Assembly (NCBI GenBank): GCA_009908585.1
Contig: JAAAOZ010000498.1
Span: 1-10,742 of the forward strand
Direction: 5' to 3'
Length of the DNA stretch: 10,742 nucleotides
DNA from: Chloroflexota bacterium
GTDB lineage: Bacteria; Chloroflexota; Anaerolineae; B4-G1; SLSP01
Positions 1 to 6,399 of the stretch are shown here, in pieces (within the stretch, counting starts at the first letter, position 1; each line of letters begins with the position of its first letter). The notes under the pieces were generated by a model. That model saw only the letters and a list, made by a program, of their open reading frames with translations, was not told the origin of the DNA and ran no database searches. The translations under genes and the position numbers were made by a program.

Positions 1-371
1 ACGGCAGAGACATCGCCGTAGACGTACCCGCTTTCCGACACCTCCACATCGCCAGCGGCAACGATATCCCCATCCACGGCGCCCCCGATTTCGGCCTTGC
101 CCATCACGGCCAGCGTCCCGATCAAATCGGCCCCTTCTTCGATAACCACAGTGCCAAACACGACCAAGTCGCCATCCAACTCGGAATTCTCCTTGAGTTT
201 CACATCACCGAAGATGACCTGATCACCGGAGACGGATTCATCTTCATTCAGGGTATAGGGGCCAAAGTGAACACCATCCCCTCCTTGCGGTGATGGCGCA
301 GCGAGCGCCGGCAATGCCACCAGCGCTAACACAAAACCGAGTATAAAAGCGTACTTTATCTTTCTTAACAT
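1..371 (-). CDS. Secreted bactofilin-like (polymer-forming) beta-solenoid protein, 3' end cut by window
   Basis: Only the first 123 codons are visible; the frame is open at the left edge. Residues 1-24 form a clear signal peptide: positive start (R3, K4, K6), hydrophobic core at about 8-21, and an A-L-A cleavage motif ending at A24. From about residue 40 the chain is built of imperfect repeats of 16-18 residues with recurring G-D/G-x-V-x-x-G and alternating hydrophobic residues (for example GDQVIFGDV, DGDLVVFGTV, DGDIVAAGDV). This is the pattern of bactofilin / polymer-forming cytoskeletal beta-helices. Known bactofilins are cytoplasmic scaffold polymers without signal peptides, so this copy is probably exported or surface-exposed. 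The start at 371 is set by a strong Shine-Dalgarno at 376-383; an ATG at 376 runs into a stop after three codons. The gene lies 46 nt after the anti-sigma gene with no terminator between, so co-transcription with the sigma and anti-sigma genes is likely. Function is inferred only. Confidence 0.8.
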   Translation of the reverse strand, partial: MLRKIKYAFILGFVLALVALPALAAPSPQGGDGVHFGPYTLNEDESVSGDQVIFGDVKLKENSELDGDLVVFGTVVIEEGADLIGTLAVMGKAEIGGAVDGDIVAAGDVEVSESGYVYGDVSA

Positions 372-375
372 CCCA

Positions 376-383
376 TCCTCCTT
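376..383 (-). promoter_or_regulatory. Strong ribosome binding site of the bactofilin-like gene
   Basis: The minus strand reads AAGGAGGA here, a near-perfect anti-16S match, with about 5 nt to the ATG at 371. It fixes the start of the gene even though the rest of the gene is outside the window. Confidence 0.8.
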
Positions 384-417
384 AATCTGAACTTGCGCAA
401 CTATATGTAAGCTATCT

Positions 418-966
418 CTAAGTAGTAAATTCTTGACGCCGCTTGGAGATCCAAAGCATTGTCAGCGTAGCCAAAACACTGTTCGGCATTAACCATAACC
501 CGGCGATGGCGGCAAGCATCACCACGAAGGGTAAGAACGCACGCCAAGAGACCATCAGACCGATCGTCGTCCGCATCAGCGCGTTGATGATGGTATCGCG
601 CCCGACGATGAGGATGTGGGCGGTCCGGCTGAGGGACGCCAGCGCTGACGTGAGGGCGCTGCCGCCGAGCCAGACAATGATCGCGATAATCAATATGCTG
701 GCAAAGATGACTAACCATCGCTGGCGCTGTTGCTGGCGCTGCAAGCGGGCCATCGTAGCTTGTGTGAAGTCATCGGGGAGCGTGGGCGGCGGTGGCGCCG
801 TCCGCAGCATATGATCCACAGCGGCCATCGCCTCTGACATTTGCCGACACGCATCACAGCGCTCCAGATGCGCTTCCCATTGTCGCATTTCCTCAGCGGA
901 TAAGTCTCCTTCTGTGGCCCGCATGAACCACGTTTCGTTATGCATGTTGTGTGTATGATTGCACAT
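418..966 (-). CDS. Membrane-bound zinc-finger-type anti-sigma factor
   Basis: The 182-residue protein has the layout of anti-sigma factors with a zinc-finger anti-sigma (zf-HC2 type) domain. Residues 33-40 hold the H-x3-C-x2-C core (H33, C37, C40). The fourth ligand, normally a Cys or His some 24 residues upstream, may be H9, with H4, H6 and C2 nearby. A proline-rich stretch (58-61) and a Gln/Arg-rich helix (about 74-83) lead into a strong membrane segment at 84-104. A second hydrophobic stretch at about 143-173 ends in K-R-R, which suggests two membrane spans with both ends in the cytoplasm. In this family the N-terminal domain binds the ECF sigma factor and keeps it inactive until a signal arrives. 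The gene overlaps the sigma gene by 29 nt, so translation is probably coupled. The start at 966 is supported by AGGAGG 6 nt upstream and by the need to retain the His-rich N-terminus. Sigma specificity and signal are unknown. Confidence 0.88.
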   Translation of the reverse strand: MCNHTHNMHNETWFMRATEGDLSAEEMRQWEAHLERCDACRQMSEAMAAVDHMLRTAPPPPTLPDDFTQATMARLQRQQQRQRWLVIFASILIIAIIVWLGGSALTSALASLSRTAHILIVGRDTIINALMRTTIGLMVSWRAFLPFVVMLAAIAGLWLMPNSVLATLTMLWISKRRQEFTT

Positions 967-1513
967 GGATTGCCTCCTGTGTCAGATGCTCTGCCATCGC
1001 CCGCCGTGCTCGATAAAGCCGCGATTTAATCGCTGGGACGGTCAAATCAGTAACCTCGGAAATATCCGCATAGGATAGCCCTTCCCAATAGAAAAGGGCG
1101 ACGACAGTACGGTCGAGCGGCTGAAGCTGCGCGACGGCATCCTGAACCTGCGATTGTTGCTCTTGCTTCATCACCTCACGTTCTGGATTTGGACTGTGGC
1201 CGGGGAACCATTCCCAAGCCCCATCCTCTCCCATATCATCGAGGGAAGGTTCTGGTTTACGTCGCCGTAAGCAATCAATGCAGGTGTTGGATGCAATACG
1301 CAACACCCACGGCTTGAATGAATAAGACGGATCAAATAAATGTAGTTTTGTGATCGCTTTGATCAACGCCTCCTGGGCGATATCCTCGGCTTCCATCCGA
1401 TTGCCCAGCATTCGATAGCATAGATTGAAGACCGGCCGTTGATAGGTCTCTATGATCGCGGCGATAGCCTCTTGATTACCCTTTTTAGCTGCTCTTAACT
1501 GTTCTGCTTCCAT
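938..1513 (-). CDS. ECF-type RNA polymerase sigma factor
   Basis: The 191-residue protein has the two-domain build of extracytoplasmic-function (group 4) sigma factors. Sigma region 2 spans about 23-87: the core-binding 2.2 helix is AEDIAQEALIKAI (42-54), and the -10 recognition helix is around 66-85, ending in a basic R-R-R-K run. A linker rich in D, E, P and G (about 87-115) follows. Sigma region 4 spans about 120-178, with a helix-turn-helix containing GLSYADISEVTDLTVPAIKSR, which reads the -35 element. No extra C-terminal domain is visible. It binds core polymerase (the beta' subunit is encoded just upstream) and should be held by the overlapping anti-sigma factor. Start at 1513 has a modest AAGGAA-type ribosome site 4-5 nt upstream. 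The gene starts 210 nt after rpoC ends and behind a terminator, so it has its own promoter; many ECF factors activate their own operon, but I could not find a convincing matched -35/-10 pair. The ECF subgroup is not assignable by eye. Confidence 0.93.
   Translation of the reverse strand: MEAEQLRAAKKGNQEAIAAIIETYQRPVFNLCYRMLGNRMEAEDIAQEALIKAITKLHLFDPSYSFKPWVLRIASNTCIDCLRRRKPEPSLDDMGEDGAWEWFPGHSPNPEREVMKQEQQSQVQDAVAQLQPLDRTVVALFYWEGLSYADISEVTDLTVPAIKSRLYRARRAMAEHLTQEAIHVQSYTQHA
973..978 (-). promoter_or_regulatory. Ribosome binding site of the anti-sigma gene, inside the sigma gene
   Basis: The minus strand reads AGGAGG with 6 nt to the ATG at 966. It lies within the last codons of the sigma gene, which supports the 29-nt overlap and rules for 966 over the later ATGs at 945 and 924. 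Confidence 0.75.
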
Positions 1514-1611
1514 TTATTCCTTTTGCCTTAGGTGGTTCCAGGAGCTAAATCCCCCTAAATTTGATATGTTTCTCTTACCAGATCATTCATCTTTGGGAGG
1601 TTTGTTTTCTT

Positions 1612-1627
1612 GGAACGCCCCAGTTCC
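1612..1627. repeat. Inverted repeat GGAAC-N6-GTTCC upstream of the sigma gene
   Basis: Perfect 5-bp arms separated by 6 nt, about 100 nt upstream of the ECF sigma start. GGAAC is the usual -35 core of ECF-dependent promoters, so each strand shows one. On the minus strand no typical ECF -10 (CGTC-like) follows at 16-17 nt, so promoter function is unproven; it could also be an operator or chance. Confidence 0.3.
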
Positions 1628-1665
1628 CTACTGTTTATACTTACGAAGAGATGATGACTAAGTTG

Positions 1666-1697
1666 CAAAAAAGGGGGCGATTTTTAATCGCCCCCTT
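1666..1697 (-). terminator. Intrinsic terminator of rpoC
   Basis: Perfect 12-bp stem (1671-1682 with 1686-1697) containing a run of five G:C pairs, with a 3-nt loop. On the minus strand it is followed by TTTT at 1670-1667, giving six T with the end of the stem. It lies 27 nt after the rpoC stop. The plus-strand side has no T-run, so it works for minus-strand transcription only and separates rpoC from the sigma operon. Confidence 0.92.
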
Positions 1698-1723
1698 GGT
1701 AAGCCGCTGGAACTGCTAGAGAA

Positions 1724-4700
1724 TTAGACGCCGAAAGGCTTTTGAATGTCAGAGATCAAGAAGGTTTCCTCGATCTCTTCATCGTTGAGGAGAGTCCCTT
1801 TCGGTAGATCCTTTTCGATAGGCACGCCTTCGTACTCAGAGATTGGCCCGTCGGAATCCTCAATGTCACCGCGATAGCCCGTCCCGGCGGGAATCAGCTT
1901 ACCGATGATCACGTTCTCCTTCAGGCCGTAGAGTTTATCCTCGTCGGCGCTGACAGCGGCGTTGGAGAGAACCTTGATGGTGTGCTGGAAGGAAGCCGCC
2001 GACAAGAAGGAATCGGTAGCCAACGCAGCCTTAGTCAGGCCCAGTAGCACCTGCTTGGCGCGGGCGGGTTGCAGTCCGTCCTGGACCATCTCACGGTTGG
2101 TGCGCTCGAAGAGCACGCGGTCGACCAGATCGCCGCGCAGGAACTCGGTGTCGCCTGATTCGGTGACCAACACGCGGCTCAACATCTTGCGGATGATGAT
2201 CTCGAAGTGCTTGTCGTTGATATTCACGCCCTGGGAACGATAGACTTTCTGCACCTCGCTCAGCAAGTGAAGCTGAACCGCCTCGCGCCCTTGAACCTCC
2301 AAGATGCGACGCGGATTGGCGACGCCCTCGTGAAGCTGGGAGCCGGCGCTGATCTCCTGCCCCTCAGCGACCAGCAGTCGTGAGGCCGGCGGAATCTCAT
2401 ACTCGGCCTTCTCTGTCACCTCGTAGCCGAGGATAATGTCCCGGCCTTCGCGCTGGATCTGCCCGGCGGCCTTGGCGCGGATCTCTTCGGTTCCTTCCTC
2501 GTTGCGCGCCAACGGCGCTTCTAGCTTGACCTCGTCGCCATCTTCCACGACGATCTCCCACCCTTCTGGCGCCTCGTAGTTCACGCGCTTCATGTGGCTG
2601 TCGACAACGGTGACGGTGTTGATGTCGCCTTCGCGCGTGACGTGGACGACCCCACCGATGTCGCTGATCTCCGCCTCGCCCTTGGGCGTCTTCCGCGCCT
2701 CTAAAAGCTCCTCGACGCGGGGGAGACCGCTGGTGATGTCACCGCCAGAGGACGCGGTACCGCCGGTGTGGAACGTCCGCAACGTGAGCTGGGTGCCCGG
2801 CTCGCCAATGGACTGGGCCGCGATGATACCTACGGCAGATCCAACCTCCACCGGCTTACCTCGACCTAGATCCCGCCCATAGCACAGCCCGCAGATTCCA
2901 TGCTGTAGCTCGCACGTCATCGGGGAACGCACGTAAACCTCGTCGATGCCCGCCTGATCGATCAACTCGGCAATATCTTCATCGATTTCTTCATTGCGGG
3001 CGACGATGAGATCGCCGCTCTCCGGGTGAGAGATATCTACCCCTGCCGTACGTCCAATGAGCCGGCCACGCATCGCCTGCCCACCAATGTCGTCGCTGCG
3101 GCGAATCCACAGGCCACGGCGGGTCTCACAATCGTGCGCATTGATGATGATGTCCTGCGATGTATCAACCAGGCGGCGCGTGAGATAGCCAGCGTCCGCC
3201 GTTCGGAGTGCGGTATCGGCCAAGCCCTTGCGGGAACCGTGCGTGGAGATGAAGTACTCCAGGCCCGTCAGGCCCTCGCGCAGGTTCGAGCGGATGGGCA
3301 GCGGAATAATGCGTCCCGAAGGATCGGCCATCAGGCCGCGCATCCCGGAAAGCTGGGAGATCGGCCCGTAGCCACCCTTGGATGCGCCGGAGCGTGCCAT
3401 CACCGCGATAGGCCCTTCGGGGTCCAGTCGCTTAGCGACGGCCTTCGAGACGCGATCACGGGCGCGGGACCAGATTTCAATGGTGCGGTTGTACTGCTCC
3501 TCTTCCGTCAGCAGGCCCCGCCGATACTGGCGCTCGATCTCCGAAACCTCGTCGGTAGCGCTCTGCATAATCTCCTCGCGCTCCTCCGGCACCGTCAAAT
3601 CGTAGATGGAGATGGTCACGCCGGAGACGGTTGCGTAGTGGAAGCCTAAGCGCTTGATGGCGTCCGCGAATTCAATCGCCTCTTCGCCGCCCAGGCGCCG
3701 GTAACAGAGACCGATTTCGTCCTGAAGCGCGCCCTTATCTAAGGTGCGATTGATGTAGCGTAATTCATCGGGCACGATGATGTTGAAGAGCGCGCGGCCC
3801 ACCGTCGTCTCGACGGGTTCCTCCGGCGCCTCTCGATCCTCGTACACCTGCAACACCTTGATCTTGGCGTGCAACCCCACCATATCCATAATGTAGGCCA
3901 TCTCGACCTCATTGAGGTCAGCGAAGGTGCGGCCTTCGCCCTTGTTCGGCTTGTCCCGCTCCATCGTCATATAATAGATGCCCAAACACATATCCTTGGA
4001 GGGGCCGATAATCGGCTGACCGTCCGCCGGCTTGAGAATGTTCTGAGAGGCCAACATCAACGTGCGAGCCTCCTCGACGGCCTTGCGCGACAGCGGCAGG
4101 TGAACGGCCATCTGGTCGCCATCGAAGTCGGCATTGAAGGCGGCGCAGACCAACGGGTGCAGGTGAATGGCCTTTCCCTCGACGAGGACTGGCTCGAACG
4201 CCTGGATGCCCAAGCGATGGAGCGTCGGCGCGCGGTTGAGCATCACCGGACGATCCTTGATCACCTCTTCCAGCACCTCCCAGACCTCCGGGCGACGCCG
4301 CTCGATGAGGCGCTTGGCCGCTTTGACGTTGGTCGCGTAGTTGTACTCCACAAGTCGTTGAATAATGAAAGGACGGTACAGTTCCAGCGCCATCGTCTTC
4401 GGCAGACCGCACTGATGCACCTCCAGTTTAGGCCCGACGACGATCACGGAGCGGCCCGAATAGTCCACGCGCTTCCCCAGCAGGTTGCGGCGGAAGCGCC
4501 CCTTCTTCCCCTTGAGCATATCGCTCAGCGATTTGAGCGGGCGGCGCCCCCGGCGACTGACGGCTTTGCCGCGCTGGCTGTTGTCGATCAGACTATCGAC
4601 CGACTCCTGCAACATCCGCTTCTCGTTATTGATAATGACCTCAGGCGCTCCCAATTCCAGCAGGCGCTTGAGGCGGTTGTTCCGGTTGATGACCCGGCGA

Positions 4701-6031
4701 TAGAGGTCGTTCAGATCCGATGTGGCGAAGCGTCCGCCGTCCAGTTGGACCATCGGGCGTAGCTCCGGGGGCAACACCGGCAACATCGTGAGGATCATCC
4801 ATTCGGGGCGGTTGGTGCTCTTGCGCAATGCCTCGACCACCCGCAGGCGGCGCGTCGCACGCTTGCGGCGTTGCTTCGAGGTGCCATGTCGCACTTCGCG
4901 CCAGAGTCGCTCAGAGATCTTCTCTAGATCCAACTCGATCAACAGATCATAGACGGCCTCGGCGCCCATCCCGGCCTTGAAGACTTGCCCCCAACGCTGG
5001 CGCAGTTCGCGATACCGCGCCTCGTTGAAGAACTGATATTCCGCAATATCTGTGACCTCTTCGCGCAGCGCATCGTAGTGGCTGCGGATGATGGTGTTCT
5101 TCTCGTGCAGCTCCTCGCGGATACGATCAATCTTATCCTGAACACCTTCATCCCACGCCTGGATGTCCTCCTGTTGGGGACTGAGCGCCTCTGCCTCGCG
5201 CCCTTCGATCTCTTGCTCCAGTGCGTCGAGCGCGTCCTGCACCACGGTGTTGAGCGTGGCATAATGCTCCCGGTTGACCTCGGTATCGCTATCGACGATG
5301 ACCGTGTCCGTCGGTGCGAAGACAATCGGCTCGGAGACCTTCCGGCCCATCATCCCCTCGAGGCGATCTCGCAGACGCTTCGCCTGCGCTAACATCTCCT
5401 CGGTGCGCTCGTCAAGTTCCTCCTCAAACTTGGCCTTGACTTCCTCTTGCGATTCTTCGATTTCCTCTTTTTGCTCGTCCAGCTCACCCTTCAAGTCGGC
5501 GATGCCCTCTTCCGCCGCCGATTCCATGCGTTCGATGCGGGCTTGCTCTTCCTCATCGATGCGGGCGAGAGCGCGTTGACGCGCATCCTCATCCACCGAC
5601 GTGACAATGTACTGGGCGAAATAGAGCACGCGATCCAAATCGCGCTTTCGAATATCCAGCAGAATGCTCAGGTGGCTGGGGATGCGGCGGGTGTACCAGA
5701 TGTGGGCCACCGGCGCGGCCAATGTGATGTGTCCCATGCGCTCCCGGCGCACGGACGAGCGTGTGACCTCGACGCCGCACTTGTCGCAGACGATGCCTCG
5801 ATAGCGAATGCCCTTGTATTTCCCACAGTAACATTGATAGTCGCGGCTGGGGCCAAAGATGGCTTCGCAGAAGAGGCCATCTTTTTCTGGACGGAGTCGA
5901 CGATAGTTGATGGTTTCCGGCTTGGTCACCTCGCCATAGGACCACGATAAAATCTTCTCCGGTGGCGCCAGGCCAATCCTCAACATCTTAAACGTTCGTG
6001 CTTCCGTCATACGCTCATCGTTACGGTTCAT
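1724..6031 (-). CDS. rpoC: DNA-directed RNA polymerase subunit beta'
   Basis: The 1435-residue protein is the catalytic beta' subunit, complete at both ends. Landmarks in order: N-terminal zinc ribbon C67-x-C69-x12-C82-x2-C85; clamp region; rudder/lid region with the conserved GGRFATSDLNDLYRRVINRN (432-451); catalytic NADFDGD (633-639), whose three Asp hold the active-site Mg; bridge helix around 918-956 (HGSRKGLADTALRTADAGYL); second zinc site C968, C1040, C1047, C1050; trigger loop around 1070-1095 with GEPGTQLTLRTFHTGG; and the conserved C-terminal segment up to GTGYRG (1383-1388). No large insertion sits in the trigger loop, unlike in Proteobacteria. Against E. coli and Bacillus RpoC, recalled from memory, there is an additional stretch of roughly 165-170 residues between about 146 and 350, mostly acidic coiled coil, and an extra segment of roughly 60 residues in the jaw (about 1150-1215). 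The start at 6031 has an AAGGGGG ribosome site a few nt upstream; M8 is a less likely alternative. It is flanked by a terminator on each side and has its own promoter, with rpoB not adjacent. Confidence 0.99.
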   Translation of the reverse strand: MNRNDERMTEARTFKMLRIGLAPPEKILSWSYGEVTKPETINYRRLRPEKDGLFCEAIFGPSRDYQCYCGKYKGIRYRGIVCDKCGVEVTRSSVRRERMGHITLAAPVAHIWYTRRIPSHLSILLDIRKRDLDRVLYFAQYIVTSVDEDARQRALARIDEEEQARIERMESAAEEGIADLKGELDEQKEEIEESQEEVKAKFEEELDERTEEMLAQAKRLRDRLEGMMGRKVSEPIVFAPTDTVIVDSDTEVNREHYATLNTVVQDALDALEQEIEGREAEALSPQQEDIQAWDEGVQDKIDRIREELHEKNTIIRSHYDALREEVTDIAEYQFFNEARYRELRQRWGQVFKAGMGAEAVYDLLIELDLEKISERLWREVRHGTSKQRRKRATRRLRVVEALRKSTNRPEWMILTMLPVLPPELRPMVQLDGGRFATSDLNDLYRRVINRNNRLKRLLELGAPEVIINNEKRMLQESVDSLIDNSQRGKAVSRRGRRPLKSLSDMLKGKKGRFRRNLLGKRVDYSGRSVIVVGPKLEVHQCGLPKTMALELYRPFIIQRLVEYNYATNVKAAKRLIERRRPEVWEVLEEVIKDRPVMLNRAPTLHRLGIQAFEPVLVEGKAIHLHPLVCAAFNADFDGDQMAVHLPLSRKAVEEARTLMLASQNILKPADGQPIIGPSKDMCLGIYYMTMERDKPNKGEGRTFADLNEVEMAYIMDMVGLHAKIKVLQVYEDREAPEEPVETTVGRALFNIIVPDELRYINRTLDKGALQDEIGLCYRRLGGEEAIEFADAIKRLGFHYATVSGVTISIYDLTVPEEREEIMQSATDEVSEIERQYRRGLLTEEEQYNRTIEIWSRARDRVSKAVAKRLDPEGPIAVMARSGASKGGYGPISQLSGMRGLMADPSGRIIPLPIRSNLREGLTGLEYFISTHGSRKGLADTALRTADAGYLTRRLVDTSQDIIINAHDCETRRGLWIRRSDDIGGQAMRGRLIGRTAGVDISHPESGDLIVARNEEIDEDIAELIDQAGIDEVYVRSPMTCELQHGICGLCYGRDLGRGKPVEVGSAVGIIAAQSIGEPGTQLTLRTFHTGGTASSGGDITSGLPRVEELLEARKTPKGEAEISDIGGVVHVTREGDINTVTVVDSHMKRVNYEAPEGWEIVVEDGDEVKLEAPLARNEEGTEEIRAKAAGQIQREGRDIILGYEVTEKAEYEIPPASRLLVAEGQEISAGSQLHEGVANPRRILEVQGREAVQLHLLSEVQKVYRSQGVNINDKHFEIIIRKMLSRVLVTESGDTEFLRGDLVDRVLFERTNREMVQDGLQPARAKQVLLGLTKAALATDSFLSAASFQHTIKVLSNAAVSADEDKLYGLKENVIIGKLIPAGTGYRGDIEDSDGPISEYEGVPIEKDLPKGTLLNDEEIEETFLISDIQKPFGV

Positions 6032-6065
6032 TCTACCCCCTTAGTAGCGACCAATCCCAGATGAC

Positions 6066-6105
6066 AAAAAATAAGCGACTGAGATATACGAACGACCCCA
6101 GCGCT
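6066..6105 (-). promoter_or_regulatory. Possible attenuator-like hairpin in the rpoC leader
   Basis: In the predicted leader, AGCGCTG (6105-6099) can pair with CAGTCGCT (6081-6074), a 7-bp stem with one bulged T and a 17-nt loop. It is followed by TA and then six T (6071-6066). The layout resembles a weak intrinsic terminator between promoter and start codon, which would allow control of RpoC level. The stem is short and imperfect, so chance is a real alternative. Confidence 0.25.
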
Positions 6106-6146
6106 TGTGTTTGTGTGAGTTTTCCCAAATCGACAGTTCCAACGAG

Positions 6147-6174
6147 ATTATAACTCATTTCCGGGATAAGTCAA
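6147..6174 (-). promoter_or_regulatory. Housekeeping (sigma-70 type) promoter of rpoC
   Basis: On the minus strand the -35 TTGACT (6174-6169; five of six consensus bases) and the -10 TATAAT (6152-6147; perfect) are separated by 16 nt. The expected transcription start is near 6140, giving a leader of about 109 nt. It is the best promoter match in the window and lies directly after the terminator of the upstream unit. Confidence 0.85.
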
Positions 6175-6177
6175 AGC

Positions 6178-6205
6178 AAAACGTGCCCGACTATATCGGG
6201 CACGT
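6178..6205 (-). terminator. Intrinsic terminator of the kinase / response regulator unit
   Basis: Perfect 10-bp stem (6181-6190 with 6196-6205) with a 5-nt loop, GC-rich in the middle. On the minus strand the stem ends in T and runs into TTTGCTTTG. It lies about 195 nt after the response-regulator stop. The T-tract is short but adequate; a plus-strand T-run at 6213-6217 is separated by 7 nt and there is no plus-strand gene to end. Confidence 0.8.
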
Positions 6206-6399
6206 GATGGGCTTTTTACCTGGTCAGTTGGGGAGATTGGGTCTTTCGGATTTTGCCGGGCAACCCCCTCAGTAGCCCTAAAAACAGCCAAAAATCGCGT
6301 GTTTGTGGGGATCACAGACCTTTTTCGCGTCGTTACTGGGTTGCAGGGGGAATAGTATCATTGCACCCGGCGAATTCCTGAAGAACCGGGAGATTTAGC

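Larger units (their letters stand above)
6032..6399. other. Intergenic region between the response regulator gene and rpoC
   Basis: This 368-nt gap has no credible coding frame. From right to left it holds about 190 nt with no recognisable gene or site (6206-6399), the response-regulator terminator (6178-6205), the rpoC promoter (6147-6174), and the rpoC leader of about 109 nt (6140-6032), which has a weak hairpin followed by a T-run and ends in the ribosome site at about 6036-6042. Confidence 0.8.

Noticed and set aside
1535..1539. GGAAC on the minus strand as an ECF -35 element
   Set aside because: It lies only about 22 nt before the sigma start codon, so the -10 would overlap the ribosome site and start codon.
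1634..1639. TATAAA on the minus strand as a -10 for the sigma operon
   Set aside because: No acceptable -35 element 16-18 nt upstream.
3869..4762. Long open frame on the plus strand (297 codons) inside rpoC
   Set aside because: It is antisense to the most conserved part of RpoC, has no recognisable domain, and arises from the codon pattern of the real gene.
6253..6263. Short palindrome TTGCCGGGCAA
   Set aside because: Too short, isolated, and cannot form a stable hairpin; expected by chance in GC-rich DNA.
6366..6390. Small hairpin (CCCGG with CCGGG) just after the response-regulator stop
   Set aside because: The stem is interrupted by a bulge and has no T-tract on either strand; the real terminator is at 6178-6205.
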